This document shows positions 36,227 through 64,000 of a DNA stretch of 64,000 bases, in pieces; position 1 is the stretch's first letter, and the number at the start of each line of letters is the position of its first letter. Source of the stretch: Enoplolaimus lenunculus (lineage: Eukaryota; Nematoda; Enoplea; Enoplida; Thoracostomopsidae); assembly GCA_030248215.1 (NCBI GenBank), contig JASANG010002996.1, positions 124,001 through 188,000 of the forward strand. The letters run 5' to 3'. The notes beneath the pieces were generated by a model. That model had not been told where the DNA came from and searched no databases. It was given only the letters and a program-made list of their open reading frames with translations. The position numbers and the translations under genes were made by a program.

Positions 36227-36364
36227 GTTGAATTTGTGATTTGAATTTTTTCAAAGAACGAGAAATTTTTGTTCGAAGTAAACTCGAGTGTGCTAAAATA
36301 ACTTGTTCAAAAAATCAAAACTATATACAGAATTCTTATTGCTTGTACCAGTTAAATTTAGGTT

Positions 36365-36860
36365 TAAAACCGAATACTGTAGTGACCCGAATAAGAGGGG
36401 GGAAGGTAATAAAAAGGGTTCCATTTTGAATCTCAATCAATAGGTATCGGTATCCCTAATTAGAGTCTGAAAGCGGATAGAGTCACTAGACTCTGTTTAG
36501 AGTCCTAAGTGTCAATTATCCCTAATTGTAGTGCATAAATGACCCCAGGACCAAATAAATTGGAGTTCGAAAACCTTACATTATCGCTCAAGTTTTTGAT
36601 GCAAGGCAAGTAAACGTTTATTTAACAGATAGTTGCAATAGCGCATATATCAGTAACGAAGGGCATCGGAGAGCGGGATAAAAATAAAGACAAGTTCGTA
36701 ACCGAATAACAGGGTGGAACCCCCTCAAACAAATATCAGTCCCTAATGATTCGAATAAGAGGGGATAATAATAGGGAATCCTCATTCTAAGTTCCAATCA
36801 ATAAGAGCCTGCATCCCCAATTAGGTCCATTATTAGTTAGCAGACAGAGTCCATAAGGCC
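36365..36860 (+). repeat. interspersed repeat, family K, with a second partial copy
   Basis: 36365-36590 matches the inverted copy at 12180-12380. 36570-36740 matches 24740-24960. From about 36760 the motif GATTCGAATAAGAGGGGATA starts again and repeats the first 100 bases. So this locus holds one long copy and the start of another. Confidence 0.55.
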
Positions 36861-37430
36861 TCAAATCCAAGACCATAAAAGAGACAAAACCATGTGCTAA
36901 CTTTTCCTCAGGGTGACATATAATATAATTGGACTGGACTACCGGTGGTACAAATCGGCTAGCAGGTTTTTTCAGTGGGGATAGGGGTAAAATCGTGTCG
37001 AGAAAACAAATTCGTTCACAAAGGCCCTAGATGCAACCCAGCTGACGCACCACTGCGCTTGGCATTACATTTTACCGCGAGCCTATGATAAGTTGAGTGA
37101 GACCAGTAAATTTCATTTCCAGTGTATAGATGTTTACTCTATTGCAGTCCCGGCGAAAAACCGGACCGCTCCTGGTCTTTACACTGGCCGTGAAATCGCA
37201 CATCCCAGTTTGATCCAAGATGGTGTTATTAATGGGACACTTGTGTGTTTGCGTAATAAAATCGCACACCATGATTGAAATAAGAAATGTTGTTTCGCGA
37301 AAATGCAATTTTGTCCTAATCGGGGCCTTATAAATTATATTAAATTATTTTATCGATTGTGTTTATTCAAATTCAAAATGATAAGTTGGTTTGTCGCATA
37401 TATATAATATGAACTAGATTTTCAACTATT

Positions 37431-37760
37431 ATTGGCCAATCGGGCCCATGTATAGAACAGGGCCGAATCGTTTTCCGGCGGACTGTAATAGAGTCAGTTT
37501 AAGCTTTAGACTAACTTTTTTGCTTACGCTTAGGGTTAGGAATATGCTTATACTACTGTTCCAGCCCGGTTGTATACATTGGCCGGCCAAGTATAGAACA
37601 GGGCCGTAACAGTAGTATAAACATATTCCTTAGCCTAAGCTTAAGCCTAGCCGTAAAAATAAGCCTATGCGTAAGCTTAAGCCTAAGCATACGAAAAAAT
37701 TAGTTTAAAGCTTACTTAAGCTTACTCTATAGCAGTCCCACAGAAATCCAAAGACCATAT
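37431..37760. mobile_element. two adjacent TTAGGC-bearing MITEs, family B
   Basis: The first runs from ATTGGCCAATCGGGCCCATG to TATACATTGGCC (about 37431-37584) and carries CTTACGCTTAGGGTTAGG. The second starts immediately with GGCCAAGTATAGAACAGGGC (37585) and extends to about 37760, with CCTAAGCTTAAGCC arrays on the plus strand. The two elements lie head to tail at the shared GGCCGGCC. Confidence 0.65.
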
Positions 37761-38980
37761 CATTCAGGACAAATCCGGTCAATATCATCCGTACAAAAGG
37801 GTACCTGTGTCGAACGTAGCAGGGTGTAAACAGATATTAAAAATGACGGAAACTGAAAACGGACATTGAAGTATAAAAGACAATGCACTACAGACCGGTA
37901 GGCAAACCAAACAACTATTTGTTTATGGTAAATCATACCCGATCCAAATTATATATAGGTGCTTGAAAAATTCCCCAATGTAAGGATGTGCGTTTCTTTT
38001 CACTTACCCCTCTGTTGATAAATAGACATACCACGGTGCCTGTTAATATAGGTAACTGACCCTTTCAGAAAAAAATGAACACTAAAATTTGAGAGTGAAG
38101 AACGAGGTATACGAGCAAACCCCGCATTTGCGATATTTGTGCACGATTCATTAACATTTTTGATTGGTAACAAAAACATATAAACAATTTTTATAGAACG
38201 TAACCGCACCGTTTTCAATATCATGGCCAGTGACGATGTTACTGCTAGACTTCCTCAAACATCAAGGGTCATATTCAATTAAAGGTGATCCAAGTCGGAT
38301 GGATCCACCCCGAATATATATGTTTTGTTTGAAAGTTACAGTTACCCATTGCATTGTGCGCTTATGGTTAAAAACCAGCTGTAACATATCAACGTTCACA
38401 GTAAAGCATTGGTTTTTCAAACACTAAAGACTTATATTTTAAAGATATAAAAGTTGATCAAATACCAATTTAAATCATGGTCGGCGTTAGCATAGTCGTA
38501 GCCCCCTCCCCAAAACAGGTGCGAGGAACCCACAATAAAATGTGTCACAACTCTATAACTTCGTAGTGCGCGAAAAATGATTAGTTTGCCAAGATATGGG
38601 CCCCCAAGGGTCGGGAAAAAGCCAATACGCGTTTTTGGATGCACTTCCTCTAGCACTGATTTAAATTGCGGATCCAAATTCACATTTTCGCTCATATTAT
38701 AAAACTGATCAGTGATCATGTTTATCCTTGATTTCATAACTTCTGGCATATTTTTATATTCCAGTAGACGATTTAAAACGTAAAATCATATTAATAGCAC
38801 TCTGGGCTCTTGTGAACTTCCACCCACAGGGTTTTTAAAATTTTCAATTTTAGCATACAGCCTTTTAGGTTTGGAATTAGGCTTACGCTGCGGCTTAGTT
38901 TTAATCTTGTAGGTGAAAGTTCGTAAGTACCAACATATACTTGAATGATATATTTAGCCGAGTACTGGGTTACAAACTCA

Positions 38981-39127
38981 GGCCAATGTAAAAAACAGGG
39001 GACAAACAGTATTATAAGCATATTTCTAAGCCTAAGCCTAAGCCAAGCAAAAAAATAGTCTAAAGCTTAAGCTTACTCAATTCTAGTCCCACAGAAAAAC
39101 GTTCCGCCCCTGATCTTTACTGGGTCC
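38981..39127. mobile_element. TTAGGC-bearing MITE, family B
   Basis: Left end GGCCAATGTAAAAAACAGGG, right end AAAACGTTCCGCCCCTGATC then TTTACTGGGTCC. The interior has CCTAAGCCTAAGCC and AGTCTAAAGCTTAAGCTTAC. This is the best-preserved family B copy for defining both ends. Confidence 0.7.
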
Positions 39128-40301
39128 AAACTCATAAGTTCAGTTATATATACATTTTGTTTCTTCAGTTTTACCAAGTTCACTCTTCTAGAACTTTGCA
39201 AATATCATAGCAGTTCAAAATTGCTTTTCTTACAATCTGACACATATGCCGCAACACACGCACACAGACACCATTTAGATTGTCATATTCTGATCGTCTT
39301 CGCCTGACTTCTGCCTGAGCGTAAGTCATAATGATGACTGACAAATTCTCGAGTCAACGAGATTTCGGATTACAAGTTCTCGGTCGACGATTTTAAGTAA
39401 CATCGCACTTAACTTCTAATTTTAATATCTGGTTGTTAATATGAGCATCGTCGGTTCGTGTCCATATGTACGCGGTATGCAAAAATTGTGACATAACATA
39501 CTACAAGGTATAATAATAGATCCGCGAACTGTCAATTTTCTACGTTTGTTCAACTGAATTGATTTGATTCGTTATTCTCTTGTATTTTGAGAAAGCATTA
39601 AATTTTGCTCAATTTTAAGCTTTCTCGTGCCAGTTTAGGATCTGACTAATCACCGTTACGCTGAATTACATCTTAATTCGCAAAATATACTCGACGAATA
39701 GTTGTCGAGTAAGAAGACACTGGCAAATACAACTTGTTAATTGGAGCGACCCAGTGTATCACATTTTTGTACCATTCACAATAAATTAGTTCACCCTTAT
39801 TTTCGATTTGATTAATGTACTCAAGCAGTGTAGGTTCGGGATTAATTGATGCAACAGAAAAATAATTACTAAATTTAAGTTATGAGCATATTAATTCACC
39901 AGTAGATGTCGAGTAAAGATGTTCAATAAATTAAATTTTGTTTGAGTAATAAATGACCATTATATATTTCTGCCATTTCACAATATTGCCTTCCATAGTT
40001 AGGTTTCGACGCGAAGATAACCGAAAAATGTATAGTTTTTATCTTTAAAGTACAGCTCGAATAGTTAAATAAGCAGAATACCAAAAGCAGTTGATTCACC
40101 GACAAGTTGGGTTTACCATCTGGCGTAGAGGAGAGCATTTATCCGGAGAGCCGGTTGAAATTTGGGCTACTCCCGCAAAATGAAAAGGTTTACGGTGTAG
40201 TTTTGCGGATCCATTAAAAGTTTCGTAAACAGACGACAATAGTGGGCTGGTTTATATATCAAAATTGTTGTGGCCATTCGTAGTGCCTCCATCCGTTGAA
40301 T

Positions 40302-59394
<19,093 letters not shown>

Positions 59395-60452
59395 GATTAC
59401 AATTGAATAAACAAACGTCACATTAAACGCAATGACAGTAAAAACCTTGGTTAATCACCCGATTCCAGTCGCGATCTCTGACGCGATGCATCCAGTAGCG
59501 TTTAACCTGACCTGTACGCCGAAAATGATCAAGGGGGTCGGCCGGCCACTTTTGAAAAAATTTTGTCCGCTCCAGTATAATGTTTTAGCTGACAAACCTC
59601 AAAATTGCTAAATAATGTCAACTTAAATGCATTTTACTAACCGTATGTAATCCACCCCCCCTCGTCTGACTACGGTCGTATTTCGGTACCGCTTTTAATG
59701 GACGGTAAAGGTAGGATTTCATTTCGGGTTGCCGGAGGGTATAGCAGCCATACGTAAAGTTTGTTTACGAGCGAACGTCGCGAGTGAGAAAAATGTTTTT
59801 GATCTTTAGGATCCAAAGCGATATACTAAAGCCTGATACAAAACTGATGTTTTTCTTGTCTCCCCAGAAATTTCACGGGGTAATATATTTTATTTATATA
59901 CGTCATTGATTGTAATGATCAGATCATGGCGTCACATGGACCACAGTATATATATGGTCAGGGTGGTTGAAGGATGAATTAAATCACGTTTTCATCGCGT
60001 ATACACAACACGATTCTACCTGACGCATGACCGTTGTACTTTCGGGACCTTACCGGGTACAAGCGAAGGCTGAATTTTAATTCAACAGCGGATAACCTCG
60101 TACTTATTAAAGTTTTTTTGAGAGCGAGAAAGTTGTTCTGTGGGATCGCAGTACTTTTTTTCTGTCCCTAAAACTTTCGCGATGTGACATATCGTCTCTA
60201 CCTTTCCCCTTGTATACAACCGTGTACTGTTGACGTGGAAAACTATGAGATGAGATTGGCTAAAAATTTGAAAAGTGTCAGTATTTAAGGTAGGCATGGA
60301 TCCAAAATTTTGTAAATATCGAAATCAAATTTGAATCAGCGCAGTGCCGTAATTGTTGATAAAACTTCGAGTGACGTCAGAGTTGTTTTTTCAAATAGAG
60401 ACAGCTCGTAGTGGCAACTTTTAAGACCTGATAAACCAACTACTAAGAAAAT

Positions 60453-60638
60453 GGCCCATGTTACTTTAAGGAGCGTCCAGATTTCTGGTGGGTCTATAAA
60501 ATAGTAGGTTTAGACTATAGATTACATTTTTTGCCTAGGCTTAGGCTTAGGCTTAGGAACTCATTTTTGCAACGCTTAGACTTAGGCTTAGGCATGCGCT
60601 TAATCTACTGTTGCGCCCATTAAAGTAACATTAGCCAA
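60453..60638. mobile_element. TTAGGC-bearing MITE, family A
   Basis: Left end GGCCCATGTTACTTTAAGGA, right end GCGCCCATTAAAGTAACATT then AGCC. It carries GTGGGTCTATAAAATAGTAG, a run of four TTAGGC-type units near 60536-60560, then TTTTTGCAACGCTTAGACTT and more units. With 22551-22767 it defines the family well. Confidence 0.75.
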
Positions 60639-62860
60639 CTATTAAGAAAATGATAGTTGTAACAATATACGCCGGATCTTCAATCCCTTAGTCGCTGTGG
60701 CGTAGCCAGAATTTTGAAAAGGATAGGGTACGTTCTACAAAAACGTCAACGGTAGGTTACTTAAAGACTTCCGGCTCTTGGTTCAGCATCCGGAGGGCAG
60801 TTAGCGGCGGGCCATCCGCCACTCAAATTTTTAAGGTCAAAAAAATTTCCACAACAGATTGAAAAAGTTTATGATGCGGGCCCTACGTTACAAATTTTAT
60901 AAAAATTGCATTCGGCTTCTCGATTTCATTATATCGCACCCCAGCGTATGCACCCAAAGCTTTTCGAACGCAGCTACTGTGCTCTTGAAATTGACCCCAA
61001 AATTCCCCCCTGGCCACGCCTTTTCCTAGCCCTACAACCATGACCCGACTCGTGGTATATACCATTATTGTTTACGATCGGAAACAAAACCCGTAACCAT
61101 CGCCAAATGTGGTGCTGATTACTGTTTAAAATTGGTGACACCGGTATGAAATACAAGCAACTACTGATGCCAGGAAGCGTGGTCAAGAGTCCATTTCGAC
61201 AGGGGACTATCACGTCTAAAAGTTGATCAGTGACCAAGCGTAGCGAGTAAATTTTAATTTTACCTGTTCAGGTTATTATGAATCCTGTAAAGTAGCTGTT
61301 GTCGAGTTTTTGCAGAAAATTCAAAAAGGGCAAATATATCCTCCATAGGCCGCCTTGTATACGCCGCTGAATCAGCTCTAAATATATTGGAAAATGAAAT
61401 TATAATGCGTTCGACGTTGTTAATATGTGTTGCATGGACAGTGTAGTTGAAGGAAAAACCACAGTACGACCACAACAAATAGAAACGGGCCAACATTTAG
61501 CCACGGATAGACCACGTTTCAAAAAAATAGACGCTCGTCTTAATTGGTATGGAACAAGACTGGATCATCACGGACGAGAGTGGATGATCACGGACAAGAG
61601 TGTGCAAACTGTCGTATTTTGCGTTGCACAAAATGTACCAGCGCGCGTTGCGTTTTTTCTGTACCTCTCTTAATATTTACGGGGTGGATCTATGTCATAT
61701 GATCCAATATACTTAGAATTTTAAGATAATTTACGGAGAACTTTATGGAAATTGACATATTATGTATTTTGTTCGTTTGCGCAAGTTTCAACCCCCTAGA
61801 ATACGGTGGGATGCGTAGCCCAAATACGAAACGAGTGCTGGGTACATTCTTTTGTACCCAGAATGTACTCAGTTGCACACTCTTGTTATATATATATAAT
61901 CCGCTATTGGTATGACCAATATTCTGTTCAATTAACACTATAGATTGAAACTTTCGTTGAGTTATTCCCAGCAGACAACGCAATATATGTTTTAAAATTT
62001 TATTACTAAACTGTCAGTAAGTAGTATAACTACTTATTACTATAAATAGATCACAAGTTCAACTAGGGCTTACAAAAAATTACGCAGCAAGTGCAAACCG
62101 TAAACCAACGAAAACTTTTAGTTTTCAACCAAGCTGACAACGTGAACCACGGGGCAAAGGTATACGAGCCTTACTTGCCAGTGGTATCTGGCCTTGTCGC
62201 GAAGTATCAACCAGGGGCGCCGGACGCTGCAGCTTATCTAAAAACAAAGACCTATACACACTGGCTGCCCGCGCTGCGCCGAGTGCACAATATGTAACCG
62301 CAACGGTGCTGACAACTGTATTTCAACGAATGTTACCGTTCAGCACTTTGTACAACCACAAACAAATTAAAATTTTCTGTACACTTTTCGTTCTTAATAT
62401 CAGTCCAAAACCGAAGTTTAGTTGCGATAATCGCAATCGACTAGCGCATAGAACTGGTTCCGAACACATCCAAAGACTTCAGAGTAAAGTGTAAAATCAA
62501 AGCCTAAATCAAAACTTGAACCACAGCCTAAACTTTTATACAACTACGCATCATAGAACGCTTAATGCCTACGGCCTTTTGGTTCGGACCGGTACCATCC
62601 ATTGTTGTTGGAATATATTCCGCCAGAAATCATGTGTAATATTGTTGCTACTTAGGTGTGATATACCAAATCTGGAAGTCCATTTCCTGCCGGAAGCAGC
62701 GGCTGACCTTCTCCGGGTGTACCTTCGCGAAACACCTAAGAATGTCTAAATATCTGCTTCAAATTTGTCGCCTTTAGATAAATCATTAAACATGACATCC
62801 AGTAACGTTTTATGAGTATAAATAAAGACGTTTTGGCATTATAAATCTTGTGCCGAACCA

Positions 62861-63030
62861 AGCCCGTAGCCAGCTCACCTTGCTAAGAGGGTTAAACGTT
62901 TTTAGGAGGGGTATAAAGCGGTTTTCGATGACTTACAAACAAGGTTAAAATTTTTCTAACGGGGGACAAAATTCTTACAGGAAGGGACTGAGCGCCCCTG
63001 ACCTCCCCCCCCGCCACCTTACGGCCCGTA
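62861..63030. mobile_element. MITE, family F
   Basis: Left end AGCCCGTAGCCAGCTCACCT, right end GCCACCTTACGGCCCGTA. Core GACTTACAAACAAGGTTAAA as in the other copies; contains short runs of C. Confidence 0.65.
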
Positions 63031-64000
63031 TCACACAGGTTTGTGTCAGACACGTATTTTACACTACAAAATATTTATTTTAGACTACACATGCAAGTAG
63101 TATACTTTACTGTCGAATGTGAATGATTTATAAAGTCCAATTGCCCCGGGGATCGTATAAAAAGCCGAAACACGACACCCAAAACACATATTTTAAAGTC
63201 AGTCGAACACAAAATATTGTATATGATGTCAAATTGAACAGACAGATATACATTTGAAGACACTAAACGCATATAGCTACCGGAAGCTATGAGCCAGGTT
63301 GTAGACGAATAGTAAAAATAGCGGGAAACAGACACGGAAAGCGATCAAAATGACCGGACGAAAAACAGATATTGAAGTATAAAAGTTTCAAAAAATTATA
63401 TTTGCCGCTATTACAATTGATGCATGCAATATGGGGATTTTTTAAATTTAAATGAAAAAGTTACATATCCGAGTACACCTTGGTTCTAAGGGGTGCAACA
63501 GCACTCTTCGTCTTTGAGCGATGTTAGCTAATTTTAGGCCGTATGCAGTACAAATTAAAACCTATACGTCAGACAGTCACCTATTAATAAACGTTTTGCT
63601 CAAAAGATTCGCTTGTACAGCCCAACTAAAATACTAAAACGCCGCTCGTGGCCTACGAAGCTAAGCAGTGAAAGTGTTATATTCATAATGGCCGAGAATC
63701 TGCTTATAAGAGTACGCTCGTTTCCCGTGCTATAACCCGTGTCTCAGGTTGAACAAATCATGATTTCGAGCAGTTAGCGGAGTATATAAGGATAGGGACT
63801 ATATTCCCTTCCAAAATTTACTGAAGTACAACAAACACTTTTACATGCTTTAAATCAGCGTGCTGGATCGTAGAGGTGAAAAAAGTTGTCTAGCTCACTA
63901 CGGTTGCTGCAAGAAAGTACCTTTATATGAGATTATATGTTCCTGACATACATGCAACACTGGCTACGCACCTGATTGAAACAGCACAGTGGTAAGTAGC

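Larger units (their letters stand above)
36227..40301. other. intergenic region downstream of the kinase, repeat-rich
   Basis: It contains family K copies (36365-36860), two adjacent TTAGGC-bearing MITEs (37431-37760) and another (38981-39127). The rest is AT-rich with no supported gene. The 318-base minus-strand frame at 38432-38749 shows no similarity that I recognise. Confidence 0.55.
59395..64000. other. intergenic flank upstream of the kinase
   Basis: Should contain the kinase promoter and any 5' untranslated exons; I could not pick out either. Known contents: a segment at 59510-59690 with a related inverse copy around 15550-15700 (blocks such as AAAATGCATTTAAGTTGACA), a family A MITE (60453-60638), family J hairpins near 61610-61880, and a family F MITE (62861-63030). 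Open frames here show no similarity that I recognise. Confidence 0.5.

Noticed and set aside
38432-38749. 105-codon minus-strand frame downstream of the kinase
   Set aside because: No family resemblance, and it ends in low-complexity Gly/Tyr/Asn sequence; the true kinase C-terminus is at 40302.
61425-61673. 82-codon plus-strand open frame
   Set aside because: Its second half runs through a family J hairpin repeat and the first half matches nothing that I know.
63600-63720. 5S rRNA-like stretch (GGCCTACGAAGCTAAGCAG)
   Set aside because: Only a short block is reminiscent of 5S RNA; the internal control regions and the rest of the molecule do not match.

Overview
This is a eukaryotic, AT-rich window with intron-split genes, standard GT-AG splice sites (one GC-AG) and a dense load of short inverted-repeat transposons. 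Every recognisable protein is an animal one. TTAGGC, the nematode telomere hexamer, recurs in short arrays, and the protein kinase C is of the delta/theta type, so an ecdysozoan and possibly a nematode is my best guess. That is inference: the TTAGGC arrays sit inside interspersed elements and not at a chromosome end. I see no rRNA, convincing tRNA, CRISPR or prokaryotic gene structure, and no reverse-transcriptase, capsid or envelope coding.

Layout. (1) 1-11563, plus strand: the 3' nineteen exons of a DHX9 / RNA helicase A (maleless, RHA-1) gene whose 5' end lies outside the window. (2) 11564-13452: intergenic, with transposon remnants. (3) 13453-21060, minus strand: a nine-exon two-pore-domain (K2P) potassium channel, convergent with the helicase gene. 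(4) 21.1-25.1 kb: intergenic, repeat-bearing. (5) 25141-26328, minus strand: a single-exon membrane protein that I tentatively read as a divergent ionotropic glutamate receptor-like protein. (6) 26.4-40.3 kb: a repeat-rich desert with a 760-bp inverted-repeat element, a hAT element with intact 8-bp target-site duplications, an 85-bp minisatellite and one small candidate secreted cysteine peptide (35984-36226). (7) 40302-59394, minus strand: a fourteen-exon novel-type protein kinase C (delta/theta, TPA-1-like) with a first intron of about 8 kb. (8) 59.4-64.0 kb: intergenic, repeats only.

The reading frame was checked across every splice junction of the three large genes. The phases close exactly: 1137 codons plus stop for the visible helicase, 509 plus stop for the channel, 683 plus stop for the kinase. 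The genes form no operon or obvious pathway. The potassium channel, the candidate receptor and the diacylglycerol-activated kinase could all belong to neuronal or secretory signalling, but nothing in the sequence ties them together.

The most unusual points are: two related miniature transposon families that carry the TTAGGC arrays; tyrosine in place of tryptophan at the affinity-setting position of the kinase C1B domain; no C2 domain in the kinase model; a GC-AG intron in the channel with a transposon starting about 20 bases inside it; the homogeneous 85-bp minisatellite; and the small secreted peptide.
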